DNA from: Alphaproteobacteria bacterium
Lineage (GTDB): Bacteria > Pseudomonadota > Alphaproteobacteria > UBA828
DNA length: 5,852 nt
Direction of reading: 5' to 3'
NCBI GenBank assembly: GCA_022826345.1
Contig: JAJDVB010000038.1
Location: forward strand, 1-5,852
The notes beneath the pieces are model-generated. The model did no database searches. It saw nothing but the letters and a program-made list of their open reading frames with translations, and had not been told where the DNA came from. Below, one piece after another: positions 1 to 5,184 of the stretch; position 1 is the first letter of the stretch; every line of letters begins with the position of its first letter. A program made the position numbers and the translations under genes.

Positions 1-2081
1 CGCTCCCAGTCGTCCACCAGACGGGTGAGGGTCTTCTCCTCGTCGTGGCAGAGATGAAGCCGGTTGCGGAGATGCCACGCCTCGATGGCCTTCTCAGCTT
101 CGCCGTCCCTGAGCGCCTCCGAGACCGCCACCTGCCACGGCGTGAACAGGGGCTTTCTCTCCATCGCCTCGTAGTCGGCGAGGATGGCGTCGCGCTCCTG
201 CGGGTTCGTGAGTCCGGCCCGGAACCGCGCGTGGTCCGGTGTCTCGCCGTGAACATGCGTAAGCACGTCCTCCAGGTCCGCCTTCTGCCGCCGGATGCGG
301 TCGACGCGGACGCTGCCCGCGACGTCCCGGATCAGCCGCAAACCGGGTCCTGCCTCCACCGGCTGCTGCTGGCGCGTGTCGCCGGCGAACACCACCTTGG
401 CGCCGTGCCTCTCCGAGAGCTGAAGGATGTGATGGGCCTGGCGCGTCGACAGCATCCCCGCCTCGTCCACCACGATCAGGGTCTTGGCGCCGATCTCCAC
501 CTGCTCCCTGGCGGCGAGCTTGAGAAGCTTGTCGACGCAGAAGGCGCGCGCGTCGCAGTCGTCGCCCAGCGCCACCGCCGTCCGCCACGCGACGGCGGTC
601 GGCACGATCTCGTAGCCGTGCTCCCTGTGAAGGTCGGTAATCGGTCTCAAGGTGGTGGTCTTGCCCGAGCCTGCCGCGCCCTCGATCACGGCGACGCGGC
701 CGCCCCTTATCGTCGCGTGGCGAATCGCCAACGACTGCTCCTGGCTCAGGGGATAGCCCTGCTCCAACAGGGTCTCCACCTTCTCCTTCACCGCCTCCTC
801 CGGCAGCCCGTGGCCGGTATCGGCGGCCATGGCCGCCGTCATGTCCTTGACCGCCTGCTCCAGTCCCAGGTTGTGGCGGGTGGAATAGATCTCGGTGTGG
901 GCCATGCCGGCGAGCGACTCTGCCGTGGGCTTCTTCGGCGCAAGCCGCTCGATCTCCGGGTTACGGCGCAGCCGCTCGATGGCGGTCTTCAGCGCTTCAG
1001 GACCGATCAGGCCCGCTGACACGTTCGCGGCTGCTTCCACCATGTCGGGACGGCGGAAGACGGCCTCCTGCCGGGCGAGGTGGGCGGGCAGATCGTCCAA
1101 CCTGTCCGTCAGCTCCCGGATCGCCTCACGGCCGATCTTCACGTCATGGCCCGTCACGGACCGGATCAGCGCCTCTCGCTCGGCGAAGCCTTGGGCCTCG
1201 TCCTTCCAGCGCCGGTGCCTGATATTGGGGTCGTTGTCATGCGATTTGCCGGCCCTGGTGATCTTGTTGACGCCGGCCATGCGCGAGGCGTTGCCCAATG
1301 ACGGAATGCCCAGCTCCCCCGCCTTGGCCACGATCGCCTTCCGCCGCTTCGACCAGAAGGCCTGCAGGTCCTCCGGCATGCCCTGGATACGGGCGAGCCC
1401 GCCATCGGGACCGTATTGCTCCATGCGGATACCGAGGCGCTCGTGGAGGTTCCAGGCGAGCGCATTGCGGTAGACCGCGCCCGCGGCCTTGGCCCAGCTG
1501 TAGACCGGGTACTGGTGCATGGCCCGCCACTTGCCGTCCTCGTGGGTGCGGGCCGCGTTGAAGATGACGCAGTGGGTATGAAGCTGCGGGTCGTTCTCCC
1601 GGCTGGTGCCGTGTTGGAACATTGCCACGGAGATATCGGCAGGCAGGACCCTGATGCGCCCCTCCCTGTCCCGGATACGCGTATACGCGCAGAAACGGAA
1701 CACGGTCTCTTCCAGCGCCACCCGGGCGGCGTCGTTGTGCGCCTGCTCGATCTCACCGCGCAGCGCGGGATCGGCGATGGCCCAGAGCGCGGACACGCTC
1801 TTGTCGGCCGAGAAGGTCATGTCCACTCCCGGCGAGCGGTTCTCGCTGCCCGCGTTTCTCGTGAGTTTCTGGGGGCCGTCAGGCGCGAAGCCGTGATAGA
1901 GGCGGTGGAAGTCTCCGCTGTCGACCTTGCCGCCGTTCTCGAGGCCGAGCAGGCCCTTGGGGTTGAACCACACCCCGTCCGGCTCCTCGCCCGCCGTATA
2001 GTACTCGTTGGGATGGCGGAACGAGCGCTGGCTCTCCAGGTAGTACGCCGCCGAGGCGGCCTGGGCGATGGTGGCTACCAT
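1..2081 (-). CDS. mobF: MobF family (TrwC/TraI-type) conjugative relaxase-helicase, 3' end beyond window
   Basis: This protein nicks one plasmid strand at oriT, stays covalently bound to the 5' end through a tyrosine, and unwinds the DNA for transfer. The 693 visible codons show a TrwC-type relaxase domain (about residues 1-300): paired tyrosines Y13/Y14 and Y27/Y28 (NEYYTAGEEPDG), the block DMTFSADKSVSALWA at 87-101, whose D87 matches the catalytic-base aspartate of TrwC, and the metal-binding histidine triad H157, H168, H170 (FQHGTSRENDPQLHTHCV). The helicase half has Walker A GAAGSGKT at 468-475, Walker B VVDEAG with D539/E540, and a GDTRQQQPVEAG motif from about 567. Family members usually run to roughly 900-1000 residues, so the C-terminal helicase motifs lie off the left edge. 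The ATG at 2081 is chosen because MVATIAQAASAAYYLE matches the usual family N-terminus; no strong Shine-Dalgarno sequence precedes it. No frameshift is seen. It is divergent from the small gene at 2469. Family assignment is very secure; the exact oriT specificity is unknown. Confidence 0.96.
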   Translation of the reverse strand, partial: MVATIAQAASAAYYLESQRSFRHPNEYYTAGEEPDGVWFNPKGLLGLENGGKVDSGDFHRLYHGFAPDGPQKLTRNAGSENRSPGVDMTFSADKSVSALWAIADPALRGEIEQAHNDAARVALEETVFRFCAYTRIRDREGRIRVLPADISVAMFQHGTSRENDPQLHTHCVIFNAARTHEDGKWRAMHQYPVYSWAKAAGAVYRNALAWNLHERLGIRMEQYGPDGGLARIQGMPEDLQAFWSKRRKAIVAKAGELGIPSLGNASRMAGVNKITRAGKSHDNDPNIRHRRWKDEAQGFAEREALIRSVTGHDVKIGREAIRELTDRLDDLPAHLARQEAVFRRPDMVEAAANVSAGLIGPEALKTAIERLRRNPEIERLAPKKPTAESLAGMAHTEIYSTRHNLGLEQAVKDMTAAMAADTGHGLPEEAVKEKVETLLEQGYPLSQEQSLAIRHATIRGGRVAVIEGAAGSGKTTTLRPITDLHREHGYEIVPTAVAWRTAVALGDDCDARAFCVDKLLKLAAREQVEIGAKTLIVVDEAGMLSTRQAHHILQLSERHGAKVVFAGDTRQQQPVEAGPGLRLIRDVAGSVRVDRIRRQKADLEDVLTHVHGETPDHARFRAGLTNPQERDAILADYEAMERKPLFTPWQVAVSEALRDGEAEKAIEAWHLRNRLHLCHDEEKTLTRLVDDWE

Positions 2082-2180
2082 GATGCGGTGTCTCTGCCCG
2101 GAAGACACGCAGCGACCGCACTTGCACGCGAAGCTTCTGCCGTGAGTGCCAATGGACGACGCCTCATAGGCTTCGCGTCA

Positions 2181-2209
2181 CTGCACAATGAGATCGCGAC
2201 CTCTGTCAA
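2181..2209 (-). promoter_or_regulatory. Possible relaxase promoter with overlapping operator palindrome
   Basis: Read on the minus strand, a perfect TTGACA -35 box lies at 2209-2204. The 14-bp near-palindrome GAGATCGCGACCTC (2190-2203, centre TCGCGA) fills the spacer where a repressor could block polymerase. The -10 position 17 nt downstream (2186-2181, GTGCAG) is a poor match to the sigma70 consensus, so the promoter itself is weakly supported. It would lie about 100-120 bp upstream of the relaxase ATG. Confidence 0.33.
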
Positions 2210-2247
2210 TTGCCGACGGTATCATTCGCTATGTACTTCGGCCACTC

Positions 2248-2264
2248 GCACTTTAGTGCATAGG
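2248..2264 (+). other. Candidate oriT nic hairpin (GCACT-TT-AGTGC followed by ATAGG)
   Basis: A 5-bp inverted repeat with a 2-nt centre is followed at once by ATAGG on the plus strand. In R388-type MobF origins a hairpin lies 5' of the nic site, which reads GTCT/ATAGC, so the ATAG after the stem is suggestive. The spacing differs from R388 and the match is only a few bases. The orientation agrees with the relaxase gene entering the recipient last. This is a guess for testing, not a firm call. Confidence 0.22.
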
Positions 2265-2314
2265 TGTGCGCAGAAGTCGTTTCTTCCGCTTCTTCCATCG
2301 AAAGGGAGAATATC

Positions 2315-2533
2315 ATGTCTGACGGAGATTCCAACGCGGAACCGTGGCGACCGATCCGTGAGTCGGACGCAAAACGAGGCCGGGACGGGCTCGTCGTAGA
2401 CAGGATGGGGCCATGGGGCGATCATCGCGACCTGCTGAATGTAGTGGTCGAAGCAAGAGGGAGGCACAATGGTGGCGAGACGCTTCAACGAATCCGATGT
2501 GGACTTCGAGGCCATAGACGGGGACCTGGCTAA
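2315..2533 (+). CDS. Possible small protein (72 aa), overlaps the next gene
   Basis: An ATG preceded by a good Shine-Dalgarno sequence (AAAGGGAG, about 6 nt upstream) opens a 72-codon frame beginning MSDGDSNAEPWRPIRESD. No domain is recognised; it is hydrophilic and charged with no membrane segment. Its last 65 nt overlap the better-supported gene at 2469 in another frame, and its final 20 residues are arginine/glycine-rich shadow-like sequence. It could be a real short gene whose translation is coupled to the following one, or merely a leader frame. The ribosome site is the main argument in favour; the long overlap is the main one against. Confidence 0.27.
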   Translation: MSDGDSNAEPWRPIRESDAKRGRDGLVVDRMGPWGDHRDLLNVVVEARGRHNGGETLQRIRCGLRGHRRGPG

Positions 2534-2774
2534 GCTGGCGCCTCCGAAGCTGACCCTGAAGGACGTCCTGGACCGTCTGCGAGACCGCATGGTCGAGCAA
2601 CGGGCCAAGGGCGTCACGGTGGCGCAGATGCACGAAGTGCTGAAAGCACGAGGCATCGAGATCGGAGAGAGAAGCCTGAAGGCGTTCATCGACAAGGGCG
2701 AGCTGCCGGGACGGAAGGCCGCGACGTCCGTGGCGAATGCCACGGCTTCGGAAGAAGGCCGGGACCCGTTCTGA
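2469..2774 (+). CDS. Small probable helix-turn-helix plasmid protein (101 aa)
   Basis: I do not recognise a named family. The 101-residue protein begins MVARRFNESDVDFEAIDGDL, has an acidic N-terminus (residues 8-20), a proline break (APPK, 24-27), then a largely helical stretch at 28-80. Within it, GVTVAQMHEVLKARGIEIGE (48-67) followed by RSLKAFIDKGELPG has the length and residue pattern of a helix-turn-helix in small plasmid DNA-binding proteins. A purine-rich ribosome site (AGAGGGAGG) ends 4 nt before the ATG. Codon choice in the body is strongly GC3-biased, unlike the flanking gap. It is divergent from the relaxase across the shared control region, the usual place for a relaxosome accessory protein or a local repressor; that role is inference. 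DNA binding is predicted from pattern only. Confidence 0.78.
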   Translation: MVARRFNESDVDFEAIDGDLAKLAPPKLTLKDVLDRLRDRMVEQRAKGVTVAQMHEVLKARGIEIGERSLKAFIDKGELPGRKAATSVANATASEEGRDPF

Positions 2775-3098
2775 GCGCGATGGCGCGAAGTGCCGGGCGC
2801 GGAAGGGCGATATCGCTCGAAGAGCGATGAGCCGTCGCTTGTACCCGATACGGTCGATGTGGGGAGCGGGTGCGAGCAACGACGATGGCGCGCAAGCGCC
2901 GAGCCTGTTGCGAGGTGACGGTGACAGGCGAGCCGCCGAAGGGCGGCGAGAGGGGCGCGAGCGGCGGAGGAGCGAAGCGACGCGCCGCGAAGCGGGCCTC
3001 GACGGAGAGAGGGAGCCGCCGGCGACGGGAGCGGAGCGACCGAGTAACGGTGGCGGGAGCACGGGGTCTTGCCGTCTGCACCAGGAAGCGAAGCGCGC

Positions 3099-3120
3099 AG
3101 CGAGCGTCAGCGAGCGAAGG
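3099..3120 (+). repeat. AGCGAGCG tandem pair, copy 1
   Basis: Two AGCGAGCG octamers separated by TC are followed by AAGG. The same arrangement (spacer C) recurs in the other large intergenic gap at 4936-4956, and the two share the 13-mer CAGCGAGCGAAGG. The repeat links the two non-coding regions. Its function is unknown. Confidence 0.5.
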
Positions 3121-3144
3121 CGCCAGGGATCGTCACCGGAACGG

Positions 3145-3284
3145 CGAAGACCGCGTAGCGGGCTTCGTGGAGCCGGGCGTGGCAAAGCCGCGCCCGGCGG
3201 AATAGAGCCCGGCGACCGGTCGGAAGGACCGGGCGGGCGCCCAGACCTTCCGACCGGAGGATCGGACGACAGGGGTCTGTCGTC
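3145..3284 (+). other. Cluster of four strong consecutive hairpins, possible structured RNA
   Basis: Four stem-loops follow one another. (1) 3145-3167: CGAAG-a-CCGC-GTA-GCGG-g-CTTCG. (2) 3172-3198: a 12-bp stem with an AAA loop, whose only imperfection pairs as U3180-G3190 in a plus-strand transcript but would be A/C on the other strand. (3) 3216-3257: CCGGTCGGAAGG with its perfect 12-bp complement CCTTCCGACCGG, around an 18-nt loop that itself contains GGGCGCCC. (4) 3265-3284: GACGACAG-GGGT-CTGTCGTC. Spacers are only 4 to 17 nt. The density suggests folding as RNA or as single-stranded DNA. No promoter or known RNA family was recognised. Confidence 0.35.
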
Positions 3285-3591
3285 GACAACGACGGAAGAT
3301 GGACCACAAACGGCAGGGTTGGGGGAATGCCGGACCGGGACTGCGACAGATGAAACGGTGGCGGCGTTCAATGCGGGTTCGGGATGAGGAAAGGCAGAGA
3401 CCGGTCCGATGGCGGCGTGCGAGGCGCGTCGGCGAAAGGCCGTCCGCAGGACGGCGAGCCGGGGCGCTGAGGACGGAAAGGCCGTGGTGAGAAAGGAAGG
3501 ACCGGCGAGCGTCCGGGGATGGCGCGTCAGCAGCGCGCTGCCGCCGCGCCGCGACGCGCGGCTCACGCCGAGCGTGGGACGGGACACGGAG

Positions 3592-3633
3592 AAAAAAGGG
3601 GGCCGGTCCCTCTCCGAAGCGAGAGACCGGCCC
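3592..3633 (-). terminator. Intrinsic terminator after the SLOG gene
   Basis: On the minus strand, a stem GGGCCGGT plus CTCTC (3633-3621) pairs with its complement at 3614-3600 with a two-base bulge and a six-base loop. It is followed by TTTTTT, the complement of A3592-A3597. It begins 22 nt past the stop codon at 3656. This is a textbook rho-independent terminator. Confidence 0.9.
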
Positions 3634-3655
3634 TGGTGGACGGGAAAGCGCCGCG

Positions 3656-4576
3656 TCATGGGCTGACGCTGTACACGGGTATGCCGAGCTGCTTCGCCTT
3701 GTCGACGAGGTTCCCGGTGATGCCGCTGCCGGGGAACGCGATGACGCCCTTCGGCAGCAGGTTGAGCAGCTCGTCGTTCCTGCGGAAAGGGGCGGCCTTG
3801 CCGTGCGCGCTCCAGTCCGGGCGGCAGATCACCTGGTCGACGCCTCTGGCCTCGGCCCAGCTCGCGGCGATCTTCTCGACGCCGGGGCCGCCGCCGTGCA
3901 GCAGAACCATGTCGCCGTGCTTCTCGCGCGTGCGGTCGAGCGTGGTCCAGACCGCGTCCGCGTCCGCGACGGTCTTGCCGCCGGTGATCGCCACCAGGGT
4001 GCCCTCCGGCAAGTGCGCGCGGGTCTCGCGGTCCTTGCGTGCGCGCCGAAAGTCGCGGGCGTCGATGGCGGCCGAGGTCAGCGTCCCGGTCTGCGAAACG
4101 TGCGATCCGTGGCGCGGGCGCCAGACGTCGCCGGTGTGGACGCGGTAGGCGTCGGCGACGACGTCGCGCATCTTCTCGAACGCGTCCCTGCGATCGCCGA
4201 GGTTGCGCGCGCGGTCGGTGAGGGTCTCCAGCTCGTGTGCCTTCACCTCCGATCCGTCCTGGGCCTTCTCGAGGTCCTTCATCTCCGGGACGATCCGGTC
4301 GACGGCGCGGTCGAGGCGGCTCACCTGCGAATGGAAGCAGTTGACGAAGCTCCAGAGCAGCGCCTCGCGCTCGTCGGCGAGCTGGGTGCCGTCCACGGTG
4401 ATGCCGTCCACCATGACGCGGAGAGCCTCGGTCAGCGCCCCGGTGGCGTCGTCCTCGTCCCAGACCTCGCGGCTGTCGACCTCTCCGCGCTCAGGGCTGG
4501 CTCCGTAGAGGGCGAGGCTCTCGCAGATGGCGGCGGTCTGTGAAGCGCTTGCGGTGGTGTCGATGATCTCGTGCAT
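3656..4576 (-). CDS. DUF2493 domain (YspA / cpYpsA-related SLOG) protein, 306 aa
   Basis: The C-terminal domain (about residues 190-306) is a SLOG/YspA Rossmann-like fold thought to bind nucleotides or nucleotide-derived ligands; no reaction is established. Its signature elements occur in order: AITGGKT (196-202), LLHGGGPGVE (225-234), WAEARGV (240-246), PDWSAHGKAAPFRRND (253-268), GVIAFPGSGIT (277-287) and GIPVYS (298-303). The first 180 residues are mostly helical and charged, including the coiled-coil-like stretch around SRLDRAVDRIVPEMKDLEKA, and have no assigned function. No signal peptide or membrane segment is seen, so it is cytoplasmic. The ATG at 4576 is chosen because AAGGGAG lies about 6 nt upstream; a GTG at 4597 would add seven residues but has a GGAGG only 1 nt away. 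The gene stands alone, with a terminator 22 nt after the stop. Family members are common on alphaproteobacterial plasmids; a role in establishment or nucleotide-based defence is inference. Confidence 0.93.
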   Translation of the reverse strand: MHEIIDTTASASQTAAICESLALYGASPERGEVDSREVWDEDDATGALTEALRVMVDGITVDGTQLADEREALLWSFVNCFHSQVSRLDRAVDRIVPEMKDLEKAQDGSEVKAHELETLTDRARNLGDRRDAFEKMRDVVADAYRVHTGDVWRPRHGSHVSQTGTLTSAAIDARDFRRARKDRETRAHLPEGTLVAITGGKTVADADAVWTTLDRTREKHGDMVLLHGGGPGVEKIAASWAEARGVDQVICRPDWSAHGKAAPFRRNDELLNLLPKGVIAFPGSGITGNLVDKAKQLGIPVYSVSP

Positions 4577-4655
4577 GACGATCTCCCTTCGGTTCACCCT
4601 CCGAGGCGGAACGCCCCGTCGTGGTTTCTCGTTGGGTCACGTGCGCGCAGTGGAA

Positions 4656-4728
4656 GCACCTGGCCTTAGCAGGTCCTGGGCGGGAGTCGGTGCGGAAAGT
4701 CGCCGATTTCGGTGCGGAAGATCGCGTT
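4656..4728 (+). repeat. Left arm of long imperfect inverted repeat; two iteron-like units
   Basis: This arm matches the complement of 4872-4935. Shared blocks, outer to inner, are CCTGGCC, CAGGTCC, GGGCGGG, the 12-mer GAAAGTCGCCGA (4695-4706) and GAAGATCGC (4718-4726). The arm also holds a direct repeat: GGTGCGGAAAGTCGC (4689-4703) and GGTGCGGAAGATCGC (4711-4725), 13 of 15 identical at a 22-bp period. A third GGTGC follows 21 bp later at 4732. Spacing of two helical turns suggests protein binding on one face of DNA. Confidence 0.7.
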
Positions 4729-4871
4729 CGCGGTGCCCGGGAGGGCCGGCGCGCCGCCTCGCCGGTTGGCCGCGTTTCGAGTTGGCCCTCTCAACGACAT
4801 ATAGCGCCGGCCCGACACGCCGGCCCCGCGTCAGGGGGCGGCGTGCCCCACGCGCGGTGTGTGTGATTGGA

Positions 4872-4935
4872 GGCAAGCGATCTTCACGGTCGGCGACTTT
4901 CACGGCCCGCCCTGGACCTGGTTGGGCCAGGCCGT
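4872..4935 (-). repeat. Right arm of long imperfect inverted repeat
   Basis: Read on the minus strand this arm repeats the left arm in the same block order, with the perfect 12-mer GAAAGTCGCCGA at 4901-4890 and GAAGATCGC at 4885-4877. It is shorter than the left arm by 6 nt at each of two places: CCGT stands where the left arm has AGTCGGTGCG and TTTCGGTGCG. In one frame both arms would read similarly (GPGR..VKVAD..EDR and GPGRESVRKVADFGAEDR). The two-codon length differences leave open that both are relics of a coding sequence, although no intact gene remains. Confidence 0.7.
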
Positions 4936-4956
4936 AGCGAGCGCAGCGAGCGAAGG
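4936..4956 (+). repeat. AGCGAGCG tandem pair, copy 2
   Basis: AGCGAGCG, C, AGCGAGCG, then AAGG, immediately outside the right arm of the inverted repeat. It shares the 13-mer CAGCGAGCGAAGG (4944-4956) with 3108-3120, in the same orientation. Confidence 0.5.
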
Positions 4957-5111
4957 ACCCGCAGGGTTGCTGGCGCGAGCACACGTGGCACGATGAGAAG
5001 CCACGACGGGGTGCGACCTCCCTATCCACCCGCACCGGCCCCCTTCTTCTTTTCCTGTCTGCGGCACGGCCCTGTGAGCGGCCGGGGGGAGCGCCGGGCT
5101 CCGGCTTGCCT

Positions 5112-5164
5112 GCAAGAAAGAGGGGAGCGGTCCGCCGTCGAAGCGTGACGGAGGACCGCTCCCC
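5112..5164 (-). terminator. Intrinsic terminator after the 101-aa unknown gene
   Basis: An 18-position stem (5164-5147 with 5139-5122, GGGGAGCGGTCC as outer part, a single mismatch) closes a 7-nt loop. On the minus strand it is followed by TCTTTCTTGC. It begins about 20 nt after the stop at 5185. Confidence 0.85.
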
Positions 5165-5184
5165 AGGCGGCGGGAGGGAGAGAA

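Larger units (their letters stand above)
2082..2314. promoter_or_regulatory. Divergent intergenic control region, possible oriT
   Basis: This gap separates the start of the leftward relaxase from the rightward small genes. It is richer in A+T than the rest of the window, most clearly between about 2180 and 2300. It contains several short inverted repeats: GCCT-CAT-AGGC at 2161-2171, GACGC...GCGTC at 2158-2179, the near-palindrome GAGATCGCGACCTC at 2190-2203, and GCACT-TT-AGTGC at 2248-2259. In MobF plasmids the oriT normally lies beside the relaxase or its accessory gene, and such regions carry nic hairpins and binding sites for accessory proteins. The position fits, but no exact match to a characterised oriT was recognised. 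Confidence 0.55.
2775..3591 (+). other. 817-bp gap without credible genes: T-poor, hairpin-rich DNA
   Basis: Open frames exist on both strands, but they translate to arginine/glycine/serine/proline-rich low-complexity sequence with no domain, as expected from skewed GC-rich DNA. The plus strand is purine-rich and nearly lacks T: 2941-3060 has 3 T against 23 A in 120 bases. Perfect or near-perfect small hairpins occur throughout, for example ATCGCTC-GAA-GAGCGAT (2812-2828), GGCGC-GCAA-GCGCC (2887-2900), GCCGCC-GAAG-GGCGGC (2932-2947), GCCGTCC-GCA-GGACGGC (3439-3455) and the palindrome GCAGCGCGCTGC (3530-3541). It may be a structured RNA, a region that folds when single-stranded during transfer, or neutral repeat-driven DNA. 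No terminator with a T-run follows the gene ending at 2774. Confidence 0.6.
4577..5121. other. 545-bp gap without genes, holding a large inverted repeat
   Basis: This stretch lies between the SLOG start and the terminator of the next minus-strand gene. No open frame in it resembles a protein. It must hold the SLOG promoter, but no clear -35/-10 pair was found on the minus strand. It contains the imperfect inverted repeat described separately, several small hairpins (CCGGC...GCCGG at 4807-4823, GGGGC-ggcgt-GCCCC at 4836-4850, CCTGG-TTGGG-CCAGG at 4916-4930), an AT patch CATATAG at 4798-4804 between the arms, and a second AGCGAGCG pair at 4936. Confidence 0.6.

Noticed and set aside
45..1019. 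324-codon plus-strand frame opposite the relaxase
   Set aside because: Antisense shadow of the strongly supported relaxase-helicase; no domain and His/Arg/Leu-rich composition.
1416..2399. 327-codon plus-strand frame across the relaxase start and control region
   Set aside because: Antisense to relaxase catalytic motifs, with no recognisable protein content.
2812..2828. Hairpin ATCGCTC-GAA-GAGCGAT as terminator of the 101-aa gene
   Set aside because: No T-run follows on the plus strand, so it is listed only as one of the gap's hairpins.
2870..3205. Plus-strand 111-codon frame in the same gap
   Set aside because: Highly basic repeat-like translation, a by-product of purine-rich hairpin DNA.
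2737..3387. Plus-strand open frame of 216 codons after the 101-aa gene
   Set aside because: Arg/Gly/Glu-rich translation tracking the short repeats; it starts inside the previous gene and has no ribosome site or family resemblance.
2775..3591. CRISPR array
   Set aside because: The repeats are short, irregular and self-complementary; there are no evenly spaced direct repeats with unique spacers.
2313..3659. Long minus-strand open frame (448 codons)
   Set aside because: Ser/Arg/Pro-rich low-complexity translation with no domain; it runs through the hairpin-rich T-poor gap and antisense to the supported gene at 2469. Its openness follows from base skew.
3803..4543. 246-codon plus-strand frame opposite the SLOG gene
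   Set aside because: Antisense shadow of the conserved DUF2493 protein.
4656..4935. Insertion sequence or miniature transposable element bounded by the inverted repeat
   Set aside because: The arms are imperfect with internal length differences, no target duplication was seen at the outer ends, and no transposase is present. Kept as a repeat of unknown origin.
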